Source of the DNA: Sphingobacterium spiritivorum
GTDB lineage: Bacteria > Bacteroidota > Bacteroidia > Sphingobacteriales > Sphingobacteriaceae
Assembly (NCBI RefSeq): GCF_016724845.1
Contig: NZ_CP068082.1
Location: 3,596,001-3,660,000 of the forward strand
Direction of reading: 5' to 3'
Length of the DNA: 64,000 nucleotides
Positions within the stretch are counted from its first letter, which is position 1. Every line of letters begins with the position of its first letter. Of this stretch, positions 25,216 to 34,074 are shown in pieces. The notes under the pieces were generated by a model. That model searched no databases. It had not been told where the DNA came from and saw only the letters and a list, made by a program, of their open reading frames with translations. The translations under genes were made by a program, and so were the position numbers.

Positions 25216-26116
25216 ACCAACTATAGTTGTTTTTGGATGCACAGGTACAGTTGGAAGTGAAGTGATGCATCAATTAACAGAGCATGACTGCATAGTAAGA
25301 GGGGTGCTCAGACATCCTGAACGGACATATCCAGTACGGACAGACTCCCGGACTTCAAATATAACGTATGTAAGCGCTGACCTGAATTCAATAGAACAGC
25401 TTCAAAAAGCTTGTATCGGAGCAGATGCTTTGTTTCTCCTGACAGCAACATCACCACATCAGGTGCAATATGAAATAAATATAATAGATGCAGCCAAACA
25501 AAGCGGCGTCAAAAGGATAGTGAAGTTGTCTGCTCCGGTCGTTCAGCCGGCTGCTCATGTCGAGGTGAGTCAGTGGCATAGTATAATTGATGATTACCTT
25601 GTGCAGAACATGGATGAATTCTGTTGCCTGAGACCCCATTCGTTTATGCAGAATTGGGAACGCAATACATTTACCATTCAATATTTTGGTAAAATTTACG
25701 GAGCATTAGGAGAGGCGAAGAGAAATTATATTGATAGCAGAGATGTGGCAACGGTAGCGATCCATTATTTGTTAACCTCGGAACAAGTAAAGGAGAAATC
25801 CGTTATTCTGGCAGGCCCTCAGGCTATTACTAATATAGAAATAGCCGGCAAATTGTCTCTTGTAACCGGACGTAAAATCGAATATGTAAATATTACACCG
25901 GATGAATTCTTTAGTCAGTTAACCAGAAAAGCAAAATTGCCTGAATGGTTAGCCAGCCATATTGTAGAACTGGATAATCTGGCTCTTCATATTCCGGAAC
26001 CTGAGTGCGATACGATCACCAACTTAATTTTAAGAAAACCTCGTATTATGGATGAATACCTCCAGGAATACAGACATCTTTTTAAAAGAAAACCTTTCTG
26101 GAAGTTGTTGATATAA
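25202..26116 (+). CDS. NmrA-like NAD(P)-binding reductase
   Basis: 304 residues. Atypical SDR of the NmrA/HSCARG group: nucleotide-binding VVFGCTGTVGSEV near residues 9-21, then ALFLLTATSPHQ, RIVKLSAPVV and the segment PHSFMQNW typical of the family. It lacks a clear YxxxK catalytic pair, so it may sense the NADP(H) state, though many members reduce quinones. The start overlaps the preceding membrane-protein gene by 14 bases. The stop codon overlaps a long palindromic terminator. It ends the AraC-led cluster. Confidence 0.82.
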   Translation: MKKIRPTIVVFGCTGTVGSEVMHQLTEHDCIVRGVLRHPERTYPVRTDSRTSNITYVSADLNSIEQLQKACIGADALFLLTATSPHQVQYEINIIDAAKQSGVKRIVKLSAPVVQPAAHVEVSQWHSIIDDYLVQNMDEFCCLRPHSFMQNWERNTFTIQYFGKIYGALGEAKRNYIDSRDVATVAIHYLLTSEQVKEKSVILAGPQAITNIEIAGKLSLVTGRKIEYVNITPDEFFSQLTRKAKLPEWLASHIVELDNLALHIPEPECDTITNLILRKPRIMDEYLQEYRHLFKRKPFWKLLI

Positions 26117-26156
26117 ATAAGAAAAGCTCAATCTTAAGATTGAGCTTTTCTTATTT
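26115..26156. terminator. 42-base perfect palindromic terminator
   Basis: A perfect inverted repeat of 42 bases (arms of 21) centred at 26135/26136, with flanking A- and T-runs on both sides, so it can work in both directions. It overlaps the NmrA stop codon. A related imperfect hairpin (AAGAAAAG/CTTTTCTT) is at 29741-29774. Confidence 0.85.
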
Positions 26157-26412
26157 AAAACTCTAACCGGCAATCCCAGGCTTTCAGATAATTGATTTGA
26201 AGTGATTTATTAAAAGCAACTTAAAGAATGAAAATATGAATTGATTTACGATACATATTGTATCTTTCGTAACAAAAAGACTAACCCGGATCATTTGACC
26301 AACTGCCTGTGATTTTGAAGAACCGGTTTCTGAACTTTGCAACGTTTTTACGTTTTTTGACGTCATATAGTAAAATGTAATACCTGATATGAAGTCCTCA
26401 AATTATCATGTA

Positions 26413-27645
26413 ATGAAAAATTTAGTCAAAACCAATATACTGTCTATACTACTGCTACCAGTCTGTATTCTGATTACGCATATTAGTAAAGCACAAAAAA
26501 TTACTCATTATGAAGGTAACGTTTCTTTAGATTCTCTAAAAAGTATCAATGCTGCTTTTAATATCAGTTATCTGAATGGAGATAAAAATGAGCTTGACTT
26601 CTATCTCAATAAGAATGCGGATATTAAACAGCTCCGGTTCGGGAACAAGTCTGTAGAATATACAATTGAAGGTGTTGTAGAAGATCTGAAAAAGGTCCGT
26701 ATTAAAAACACATTTCCCAAAAAATTTGTCCTGAATATCGTATATACATATCCTCTGGACAAGATTGAGAGTAAAATATTTACTTATAATCCCAACTGGA
26801 TCGAATTAAGCCTTTATACAGGTTGGTTTCCTGTAAATATTGATGACAAAAACTACTCGTATCAGTTGAATTTTAAAGTCCCCGAAAATTACGATATTAT
26901 TGGCAATGGAGTGGTTAGAAAAAAGGGCTTAAATACCATAATTACCAATACCAGCAATCACTTTGACATTCCTGTTGTACTTTCCGGAAAGTTCCAGAGA
27001 TTCAGTACCCGTAATAATAAAATAGAATTTTTCAGTGTACAGCTTCCTGCTGAAAAGATTGAGGAAATTCAGGAAACGTCCCTTGAAATGTACAATTTTT
27101 ATGAAAGCAGATTTGGCAAAAGTGCCACCGACAACCTCATTGTGACAGTAAATCCCTTTGGGCATGATATGTCTTATGCAAGAAGAGGATTTATTTCATT
27201 ATCATTACTGGATAATTATGGTCTTGTCGATAGAAAAGTCCTGGCACACGAAATAGCACACCTATGGTGGCAAAATGCAAAGACTGGTGTCTGGGAAGAC
27301 TGGCTAAATGAATCTTTTGCAGAATTTTCCACTTTGAAATGGATGGAGAAAACGCTCTCCGATGAAATATTTCAGAAACAACTGAAAAAATATGAAGATG
27401 CATACAAAAAGCCTGTAAAAGTTTCAAAGACGAAAACGGGAGATACTGACTGGCACTCGGTTGCTTATTTTAAAGGACCCTATATGTTATATCAATTGGA
27501 AAAAAATATTGGAGAGGAAAAAATGCTGCAATTCTTGAAGAAGGTCTACAAAGACAAAATCTCCACCACAGAAAAATTAATAGAATTGTTAAAACACTAT
27601 GCTGATGAAAAGTCCGTGAAAATATTAGAAAATGAAATCTATTAA
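26413..27645 (+). CDS. M1 family zinc metallopeptidase (compact, secreted)
   Basis: 410 residues from the ATG that starts the signal peptide MKNLVKTNILSILLLPVC; an ATG 8 codons upstream is possible. A gluzincin aminopeptidase core is visible: AHEIAHLWWQN, then NESFAEFSTLKWM (HExxH near residues 279-283, third ligand Glu 19 residues on). The N-terminal beta domain (about 30-200) is the M1 saddle; the C-terminal helical domain of full-size M1 enzymes (about 600-900 residues) is missing. The usual GAMEN exopeptidase loop is not seen; VTVNPFGHDMSYARRGFISL stands at its place, so specificity may differ. Confidence 0.82.
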   Translation: MKNLVKTNILSILLLPVCILITHISKAQKITHYEGNVSLDSLKSINAAFNISYLNGDKNELDFYLNKNADIKQLRFGNKSVEYTIEGVVEDLKKVRIKNTFPKKFVLNIVYTYPLDKIESKIFTYNPNWIELSLYTGWFPVNIDDKNYSYQLNFKVPENYDIIGNGVVRKKGLNTIITNTSNHFDIPVVLSGKFQRFSTRNNKIEFFSVQLPAEKIEEIQETSLEMYNFYESRFGKSATDNLIVTVNPFGHDMSYARRGFISLSLLDNYGLVDRKVLAHEIAHLWWQNAKTGVWEDWLNESFAEFSTLKWMEKTLSDEIFQKQLKKYEDAYKKPVKVSKTKTGDTDWHSVAYFKGPYMLYQLEKNIGEEKMLQFLKKVYKDKISTTEKLIELLKHYADEKSVKILENEIY

Positions 27646-27817
27646 ATACCATAACTGAAAACGGTTGTTTCAGTCTCATGGATCAGAAAGGGTCGGAGAT
27701 CACTAAATGATAAGGTATGACCAGATAAAAGCACGGGCTGTAGCAACATAATTGATAGTAAATTACTAATTATATGGGTTCTAGAATCCACAAGATTCAT
27801 CTCAGAAATTAAATGCT

Positions 27818-28312
27818 TTAAAGACTAGCTACCAATCTATCCTCAACAAAAACAAATGGCAACAGGCTTTTAATTCCGTTAACTTTCAAAACTTCACCAT
27901 TAAGACAATAAAACAACACCTGAATAGGTCTGTTCTGTTTCATTTCAAATTCGGCCATTACCTGTAGGCAGGCTCCGCAAGAAGTTATGGGTTTGGTAAT
28001 TTCAAAAGCATTTGTTTGAGCAGTAATAGCCATACTTTCTATTACTCCATCAGGATGCATTACTCCAATTGAAAAAAGCGCAACCCGCTCGGCACATAAC
28101 CCTGAGGGATAAGCTACATTTTCCTGATTACTGCCTAAAAAAGTCTCACCTGATTCAAGCTTAATGGCTGTACCTACTCTAAATTTGGAATAAGGAGAGT
28201 AAGAACTTTCCAGCGCCTTCTCGGCCATCTCACATAAATTTTTGTCTATTTCGCTTAACTCTTCAATATTGGCGTAATGCTCGTAAGTTATATTTAAATC
28301 GATCGATCTCAT
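27818..28312 (-). CDS. cdd: Cytidine deaminase
   Basis: 164 residues. Hydrolytic deamination of cytidine or deoxycytidine in pyrimidine salvage, cytosolic. Zinc motifs of the CDA family are present: NQENVAYPSGLCAERVAL (CAE with the proton-shuttling Glu) and PITSCGACLQVMAEF (CxxC). The N-terminal helix EMAEKALESSYSPYSKFRVG carries the family's SPYS pattern. Slightly longer than the usual 130-140 residues because of an N-terminal extension. Isolated on the minus strand. Confidence 0.92.
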   Translation of the reverse strand: MRSIDLNITYEHYANIEELSEIDKNLCEMAEKALESSYSPYSKFRVGTAIKLESGETFLGSNQENVAYPSGLCAERVALFSIGVMHPDGVIESMAITAQTNAFEITKPITSCGACLQVMAEFEMKQNRPIQVLFYCLNGEVLKVNGIKSLLPFVFVEDRLVASL

Positions 28313-28574
28313 CTTAATGTCTTTACTAAAATATCCCCGATAATTTTAATATCGGGCAAACAAATTAGGGTAATTTATTGGATTATTCAAATAAATATGA
28401 TGTTATACTAGATTTTGATTGCCCGGCTACTGAAATATATAGATGTGTAGGTAAGCTGATGAAACCCGAGCTAAAGAGTGTTTGGGTTTTGTAAATACTT
28501 AAATATGAGTATTGTGTCTGCATTATTGTTATATTTATTCAGATGAAGATGTCCGTAAAATAATAGTGAAACAG

Positions 28575-28922
28575 ATGAAAAATAAAGATCGGGTAATCAA
28601 CAGAATCGGCTGGGTAACACAAATAAAATCCACTCCGCCATTAACGGAGGAATATATCCAAAGGCAATACTGTTTCTTTGAAAATCAGGTACATTTTCTG
28701 CAGGACAATGGTTTTACTACTTGCACTACTTTGAAAGCCGGTGAAAAGGCTACTGATGATTCACAAATAACCGTTGGAGACCTCACTCCACTAGGACTGA
28801 AATTTTTCAGACCATGGACTGCACGCTATAACAGAAATAAAGACAAGGATAAGGCCGCCGATGATCTGAGTTTTATTAATAAAAAACTGACGGATTTTAT
28901 AAAAACGAATGGCGTTAAATAG
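28575..28922 (+). CDS. Unknown small cytosolic protein
   Basis: 115 residues from ATG 28575; an in-frame TTG at 28512 would add 21 residues. No signal peptide or membrane segment. Contains WVTQIKSTPPLTEEYIQRQY, LTPLGLKFFRPW and a Lys/Asp-rich stretch. I recognise no family. It lies 18 bases upstream of the frameshifted gene at 28941 on the same strand, so the two may be a pair. Confidence 0.5.
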   Translation: MKNKDRVINRIGWVTQIKSTPPLTEEYIQRQYCFFENQVHFLQDNGFTTCTTLKAGEKATDDSQITVGDLTPLGLKFFRPWTARYNRNKDKDKAADDLSFINKKLTDFIKTNGVK

Positions 28923-28940
28923 GGTACGAGGATAAATAGA

Positions 28941-29566
28941 ATGAAAGAAAAAAATACTGATGATTTCCGTTCTGTGGTTGCCGAATTTGGGAACCTTATT
29001 AACGACTTTGGTTTCTCTTGTCCTGAGAAGCTGTGGTATCCTAATCTTATTTCCTTGAGCAAAAATGTAAAGGATATTTATTATTGTTATGTTATAGCCC
29101 GTGTGTATAAAACTGACGGCTCTTTAGAAACGACATTATGGGTAGGTCCGATAAACAGACCGGACGATGGTTTAGAGAACCTATCCGCAAATATCAAAAT
29201 ACAGATCGGTTACACTCAGGTATCGGATCCGCTATTTTTTCGAAATTGTGAATCTAGAATTATCACACTTATTGAAAGGGACATTCTGAAAACTCTTTTG
29301 AAGGATGTCCAAAATGAGCTAAACCATCCTTCAATAAAGAACGTCGATATGAGGTTTATACGCAGTATCTTCTTCCTTTCTTTTTAAAAGTCAGAGAAGC
29401 TGGCGGTAACGATAAAAGTGTAATGAAGGATAAGAAAAAATGTCAGGCTTTGATCGAAAATGAATTTGCAACTCTCTCCTCAGATAAAAAAGTATTTTTC
29501 GATCAGCTAGGGCTTAAAGCTACACAGGATAAGATCTGGGAACTGTGTTATATTTATTCCCTCTAA
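28941..29566 (+). pseudogene. Frameshifted gene of unknown function
   Basis: The frame starting at 28941 reads well to about 29340, then quickly hits a stop at 29385-29387. A second frame, open from 29318, continues with convincing protein (RYEVYTQYLLPFFLKVR, KCQALIENEFATLSS, LGLKATQDKIWELCYIY) to a TAA at 29564-29566. Restoring one base near 29343-29345 would give one protein of about 209 residues. No family recognised. Either a true pseudogene or a sequencing error; the well-kept second half argues for a recent event. Confidence 0.7.
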
Positions 29567-29740
29567 ACCTGTACCAACGCTTCGGTACAGTCATTTCATG
29601 TAAAGGAAACAGCACGGAGAAGTCGGTTTAGAGGTTTTGGAGATATTATTTTTTCCTGTTCAGACTAATCAAATTATTTATTGAGTCCACAATTTTATAG
29701 TTGATTCCAACCCTTCTTTCGAATACTGATACTATTAAAC

Positions 29741-29774
29741 AAGAAAAGCTAATCGCAAGATTAACTTTTCTTTT
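29741..29774 (+). terminator. Hairpin with T-run
   Basis: AAGAAAAG/CTTTTCTT with inner AATC/GATT and a GCAA loop, followed by TT. It probably ends the 28575-29566 unit and could also act on the convergent efflux gene. The rest of the 346-base gap 29567-29912 shows nothing I can name. Confidence 0.5.
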
Positions 29775-29912
29775 GGTTAACTCCTTGGTTGTAACATCGA
29801 ACCAATTTTTTATGGATTTAGCGTGTGTTTTGAATTTATGTTATTGATTAATAGTGATTTGTTATTTATTATGCAGGTTTATATCCTGTTGACGATTTTT
29901 AAAATGTATTCT

Positions 29913-31166
29913 CTAATCTTTTGTTTTAGATTTCGGGATATTTTTTATTTGAAGATTTGTTTTTTTTGCTGTATAATGTATGATAACTGCACTTAAAATC
30001 ATCAAAACAGAAGCCAAGAAAAAAGGAGCCCCTGAAAATTTAAACGGAGCTTTATCGTGGGTAAAATAGTAAAAAAGATGGGTCATAATAGGCGGCCCAA
30101 TAATTGAAGTTGCACTTATCAGACTTGTTAATGCTCCCTGAAGTTCACCCTGCTGATTGGAAGAAATACTTTTGCTAATCATCGACTGAAGTGAAGGCCC
30201 GCAGATGCCACCCAATGAATAAGGAATAAGAAACATCAGCATCATCCAACCTTCATTTGCAAAAGAAAATAGTAATAAACCTAGTGCGTAAAAAATCAAT
30301 CCGGAATATATGCTTGTTTGCTCACCTAATTTAGGTGCTGTCCATCTTATTAAAACACCTTGAACAAATCCCAGCAGAAGCCCAAGTACCCCTAACGATA
30401 AACCTACGGTTCTTTCTGACCAATTAAATTGATACATCGTAAAGAAATGCCAGTTACTTTGTACAGCTTGAAGCCCGATATATACTAATATTAAAGCAAT
30501 CACTAAACTCGAAATTTTTGGATGCTTTGCTAAAAACTTCAGTGATCCGATGGGATTTGCACGTCTCCAATCAAAGGGTCGCCTTTTGTTTTGATCCAAG
30601 CTCTCAGGAAGAATGAAATACCCATATAGAAAGTTCAATAAACATAAAACAGATGCCACATAAAAGGGAATTCTGGCGCCATAGTGGCCTAGTAGCCCTC
30701 CAATTACTGGTCCTATAATGAATCCCAAACCAAATGCAGCACCGATTAATCCAAAATTCTTAGTTCTGGTCTCATCCGTAGACACATCGGCAATATAAGC
30801 ACTTGCCGTTGAGATACTGGCTCCAGTGAGCCCCGCAATGATTCGCCCGGCAAATAACCAACCCAAAGAAGGGGCTACTGCAAGTAACAGGTAATCTAAT
30901 GCAAATCCCAGGAGCGAAATTAATAGGATAGGACGTCTTCCGTACTGGTCACTAAGATTGCCGACGATTGGTGAAAATATGAACTGAGTGAAAGCATAAG
31001 CAAAACCCAACCAACCCCCATAGGTCGCCGCTTCAGTAATATCACTATGAATAAGCTCTCCAATAAGTTTAGGGACTACAGGAAGTATAATTCCCCAACC
31101 TGTAATATCAATCAGCAAAGTGATAAATATAAAGCCAACTGCTGCTTTTTTACCTGTTTTTTTCAT
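29913..31166 (-). CDS. Tet/TCR-family MFS efflux transporter
   Basis: 417 residues, about 12 membrane helices. N-terminal LLIDITGWGIILPVVPKLI matches TetA-group drug:H+ antiporters, followed by motif A GNLSDQYGRRP in loop 2-3, RIIAGLTGASISTASAYIAD (motif B region) and GPVIGGLLG (motif C). A housekeeping relative of TetA, not a specific resistance allele I can name. An AraC-family gene lies upstream on the same strand, 123 bases away, a plausible regulator. Both lie just outside the left end of the mobile element. Confidence 0.87.
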   Translation of the reverse strand: MKKTGKKAAVGFIFITLLIDITGWGIILPVVPKLIGELIHSDITEAATYGGWLGFAYAFTQFIFSPIVGNLSDQYGRRPILLISLLGFALDYLLLAVAPSLGWLFAGRIIAGLTGASISTASAYIADVSTDETRTKNFGLIGAAFGLGFIIGPVIGGLLGHYGARIPFYVASVLCLLNFLYGYFILPESLDQNKRRPFDWRRANPIGSLKFLAKHPKISSLVIALILVYIGLQAVQSNWHFFTMYQFNWSERTVGLSLGVLGLLLGFVQGVLIRWTAPKLGEQTSIYSGLIFYALGLLLFSFANEGWMMLMFLIPYSLGGICGPSLQSMISKSISSNQQGELQGALTSLISATSIIGPPIMTHLFYYFTHDKAPFKFSGAPFFLASVLMILSAVIIHYTAKKTNLQIKNIPKSKTKD

Positions 31167-31289
31167 GCTGTAAAACTAAACAGAGATAAAAACAAAGGAT
31201 TGACAATTTAATGGAGTTTAAGTACAATTTGAAAGCTAATAATTCGCAGCGATCAGTAAATAGCTTAGATACATAAGTAAATTAAATTA

Positions 31290-32162
31290 TTATTCGTTTC
31301 TATAAGTTTTTGGTGAAACTCCTGCTATTCTTTTAAAGTATCTGCTAAAGACACTTGTTTCTTCAAAATGAAGTTCATTACAAATTTCCTTAATTGATAA
31401 ATTAGAAGATTTTAATAATGTTTTAGCATGCAGAATTGTGATATGATCAATCCACTGTAATACAGATTTTCCAGTTTTCTGTTTTAGGAAAGTAGAAAGA
31501 TATTGTGGTGTTAAATGTAGCTTTTCAGCATAAAACGCAACACTTCTTTGTTGGTTAGCATGCTTTGAAATTAGCAGATAAAAATTGTCAATAATCTCAT
31601 GTGTGCGGTTTTTTACTAAGCTTTTGTTCTTCGGTGAATTAGAATATACTTCAGAAATCATACTAATCAGAACCATAACCAGATGCTGTAGCATTTGGGA
31701 TTTATTAGCACTCGGATTTTTATGATAGAAATTTTGTATAAGCGTTAATAGTTCATTCTGGAGCTTTATATCTTCGGGCTGAAGTCTGATAATGGGGTGC
31801 CATCTGATTTGATTGTTCATTACAAACTCACGTAAAATAGGAAATTCTGTAATAAAATCTAAAGAAAGACCAATCGTTACTATTTCTGCATCTTCACTCA
31901 ATAATTTTGTGTCAATCATCAATTGTGGTTGTAAAATAGCAATATCACCCGCATTTATTTCATACTCTAAAAAATGGATTTGCGATTTCATGGATCCTTT
32001 AATCATGAAGCCTAATAATAAACCATCAAATAGGCGGCTATGTGCTGTATATTTCTTCTTTGGGTCATTTCGTTGACTGAGAACAATTATCCCTTCCGTC
32101 TTTTTTGAAGGATCAAGATTATACAATTCATAGACATTATCTAAAGTTATAAATAGAGCCAT
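31290..32162 (-). CDS. AraC-family transcriptional regulator
   Basis: 290 residues from ATG 32162 (a TTG two codons upstream is unlikely). An N-terminal cupin-type sensor (FDGLLLGFMIKGSMKSQIHFL, INAGDIAILQPQ) is followed by a C-terminal double HTH (FYAEKLHLTPQYLSTFLKQ, SIKEICNELHFEETSVFSRYFKR, SPKTYR). Likely regulates the efflux gene downstream; no operator recognised. The adjacent gap toward the element holds a hairpin ACAGCA/TGCTGT near 32216. Confidence 0.85.
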   Translation of the reverse strand: MALFITLDNVYELYNLDPSKKTEGIIVLSQRNDPKKKYTAHSRLFDGLLLGFMIKGSMKSQIHFLEYEINAGDIAILQPQLMIDTKLLSEDAEIVTIGLSLDFITEFPILREFVMNNQIRWHPIIRLQPEDIKLQNELLTLIQNFYHKNPSANKSQMLQHLVMVLISMISEVYSNSPKNKSLVKNRTHEIIDNFYLLISKHANQQRSVAFYAEKLHLTPQYLSTFLKQKTGKSVLQWIDHITILHAKTLLKSSNLSIKEICNELHFEETSVFSRYFKRIAGVSPKTYRNE

Positions 32163-32295
32163 ATACAAATATCCAAAAAACGAAGCTGAAAAAATACTAA
32201 AATAAACTACAAAACAGCAGTTTTGCTGTCTGAAAATGGGATATTTACAAATGATGAGGAGTATTATAAATGGCTACTCATCCCGAGGGAAACAA

Positions 32296-32326
32296 AAAAA
32301 AGCAACTCTTTTGAAGTTGCTTTTTT
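32296..32326 (-). terminator. Original terminator of the tRNA-Lys gene, now at attL
   Basis: AGCAACT/AGTTGCT stem flanked by runs of A and T, abutting the 3' tRNA copy at the left end of the element. In minus orientation it directly follows the tRNA 3' end, so before integration it most likely terminated the tRNA-Lys transcript. Confidence 0.65.
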
Positions 32327-32349
32327 GTGATCCCGCTGGGATTTGAACC
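32326..32349. repeat. attL: partial 3' copy of tRNA-Lys
   Basis: 24 bases identical to 45210-45233 except one T/C difference in the T-loop. It contains only the T-arm and acceptor 3' strand, so it is not a tRNA gene. Confidence 0.85.
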
Positions 32350-32398
32350 TTGTCCAAATATCAGCGTTTAATAGTATTTAAAGGTGCTTTTAAAATCT

Positions 32399-32422
32399 AC
32401 TCACCGAATAGCTCACCATTTT
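32399..32422. repeat. Left arm-type repeats CTCACC
   Basis: CTCACCGAAT (32400-32409) and CTCACCATTTT (from 32412), 12 bases apart. The same 12-base-spaced pair recurs at the right end (45090, 45102). Probable integrase or excisionase arm sites. Apart from attL and these repeats, the rest of the gap 32169-32542 shows no gene. Confidence 0.55.
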
Positions 32423-32542
32423 TTTTAATACATTTTAGCTGCAATTGCTACAACCAATATACAAATAAATGCTTATATAAGCAATTAATAATTAGCGTTG
32501 TTCATTGATGCAGTCTAGTTTCTGCTTAAGCTATAAAATATG

Positions 32543-33745
32543 TTAATTTGTTTTAGCTTCGTATTCAAAAATATATTCCCCAGGCTGTAGTAATGAGCCA
32601 ATTTCGGTCGATTTGATATGAATGTGAAAATCAAATGTAGTGCCTGCTCCAATTTTTAGGCCGTGACTTGGACTTCCTGGAGGGCAACTAACTAATTTTA
32701 CTTTTAATGATGGAACTCTGCATAGATTAGGATAGAAATGGCCACTACAGGTAAATTTGAATGTTGATTCTTGTAACTCAACAGATAATTTTCCCACTGC
32801 GGAATCTATGGTGTTTATAGATGGTTCTTGATAAATCTCCTTTATCAAAGGAATCTCTCGGGTGCGTTGACGCTGACTGACAAATTCTCTGATCTCTTCA
32901 ACTGCATCTATATTTGCCTGTGAACTTGAACTTTCATTGGAAAACTCCAAAAACCTATCAGTTCGATAAAATAAAAAACGTTGTCCCGTTTCCATATAAA
33001 ACTCTTTTAATAGTTCATATAATGGACCAGTAATTTGACCTGAAGACTTTTCCCACCAATCCTCTTTTTGTTCTGAAGTAACAAATATTAAAGGTTGTTT
33101 CGATTCTTTTACATGCTCAATAATTTGACGCCAGATTATATAATCTCCAAAAGGTCTATCACCATCTTTATTTGAATCTTTAAATCCTGGTGGGATTTTA
33201 TTCTCTTTTCTACGCTTTGCTTCTTTTAAAACTTCATTCAAAATTTCCTTCTCAAAAGGTAAACCTACACTGGACTCAAATAAATTGCAAATACTTTTTA
33301 ATATAGGATCATTTTCTTTATAGTTAGGATATTCTGATCGAATTTTTTTTAATGATTCTTCTGCACCACTTATACTTGCGTTTATGGCCGTCTCTAGATT
33401 TTCTTCTAATTCATCTGGAATGATACGACTGTTTTTGAGCTTCTTAAGAGGTTCTTCTACGGATTTTTTAACTTCCAGCAACAGTCTCTCTGCCTCATTA
33501 AATGCTCCAGCAGCAGATAAAATAACACTATTACGATTTTTAAAGAATTCATCTGCTACTTGATGAGAAAGCCAAGCCCTTCCCTTAAATTTCTTTAAAG
33601 ATGATAATAAAGCCTGACGAGTATTTAAATGATATCGATATAAATCCAATAAAACATTTGTGTCAACTGTTAAAATACCTTTTTTCCATATATCTTCAAT
33701 TTCCTTCTTAGTTGATGGAAAATACCATTTGAACATTTCTTTCAT
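32543..33745 (-). CDS. PIN_8-like nuclease-domain protein (cargo)
   Basis: 400 residues. The N-terminal PIN-like fold is seen in ILTVDTNVLLDLYRY (D28, N30), ending near residue 255 with the acidic DGDRPFGDYIIW and PLIFVTSEQKEDWW, as in PIN-like (PF18476-type) proteins. Between them is a long helical insert rich in Glu and Lys (about 85-180). The C-terminal 80-100 residues look beta-rich (FKFTCSGHFYP, PGEYIFEYEA). PIN proteins are metal-dependent RNases; this subgroup often sits in defence neighbourhoods. Divergent from the XRE-ImmA operon over 329 AT-rich bases. No antitoxin directly adjacent on its strand. Confidence 0.75.
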   Translation of the reverse strand: MKEMFKWYFPSTKKEIEDIWKKGILTVDTNVLLDLYRYHLNTRQALLSSLKKFKGRAWLSHQVADEFFKNRNSVILSAAGAFNEAERLLLEVKKSVEEPLKKLKNSRIIPDELEENLETAINASISGAEESLKKIRSEYPNYKENDPILKSICNLFESSVGLPFEKEILNEVLKEAKRRKENKIPPGFKDSNKDGDRPFGDYIIWRQIIEHVKESKQPLIFVTSEQKEDWWEKSSGQITGPLYELLKEFYMETGQRFLFYRTDRFLEFSNESSSSQANIDAVEEIREFVSQRQRTREIPLIKEIYQEPSINTIDSAVGKLSVELQESTFKFTCSGHFYPNLCRVPSLKVKLVSCPPGSPSHGLKIGAGTTFDFHIHIKSTEIGSLLQPGEYIFEYEAKTN

Positions 33746-33986
33746 TACGATTGCGTTTTTGTTTTACAAAATAGTTTTTTTTAAATAATAAAGCTTCATG
33801 TTATTTAATCAATATCAAATACTTCTCTATCACCTTAAAACTGCTTATTGATTAACTGGGAATTTTAAAGCAATTATTTTGTTGAATTATTTAAATTTTG
33901 GTTAAAATGAATAACCTTAATACATATATTTTTTCGCTTTAACCACTAATCTTTTAGATTACACCTCTGAGTTGATTTTTTTGTCG

Positions 33987-34012
33987 AATAAAATGTATTA
34001 ATACATTTTATT
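33987..34012. promoter_or_regulatory. 26-bp perfect palindrome, probable operator
   Basis: Perfect inverted repeat with half-site AATAAAATGTATT, ending 62 bases before the XRE-ImmA start codon and just upstream of its TATATTTG box. A shorter dyad with a related ACATT/AATGT core lies at 34046-34060. The rest of the gap 33746-34074 is AT-rich without an open frame. Confidence 0.65.
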
Positions 34013-34035
34013 TATCATTTAAATTGTTTTATTGA

Positions 34036-34043
34036 TATATTTG
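34036..34043 (+). promoter_or_regulatory. -7 promoter box of the XRE-ImmA operon
   Basis: TATATTTG, a perfect TAnnTTTG match 31 bases before the ATG at 34075. It is framed by the 26-bp palindrome on its 5' side and the TACATT/AATGTA dyad on its 3' side. Confidence 0.55.
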
Positions 34044-34045
34044 CA

Positions 34046-34060
34046 TACATTTGTAATGTA
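34046..34060. promoter_or_regulatory. Second operator-like dyad TACATT-N3-AATGTA
   Basis: 15-base inverted repeat at the expected transcription start of the XRE-ImmA operon, sharing the ACATT/AATGT core with the 26-bp palindrome upstream. A regulator bound here would block the promoter, a plausible autoregulation site for the XRE domain of the first gene. Confidence 0.5.
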
Positions 34061-34074
34061 AATATATTGTTATT

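Noticed and set aside
32326..32349. Second tRNA-Lys gene
   Set aside because: Only the 3' 22 bases of a tRNA are present; no D-arm, anticodon or 5' acceptor strand. It is an attachment-site remnant.
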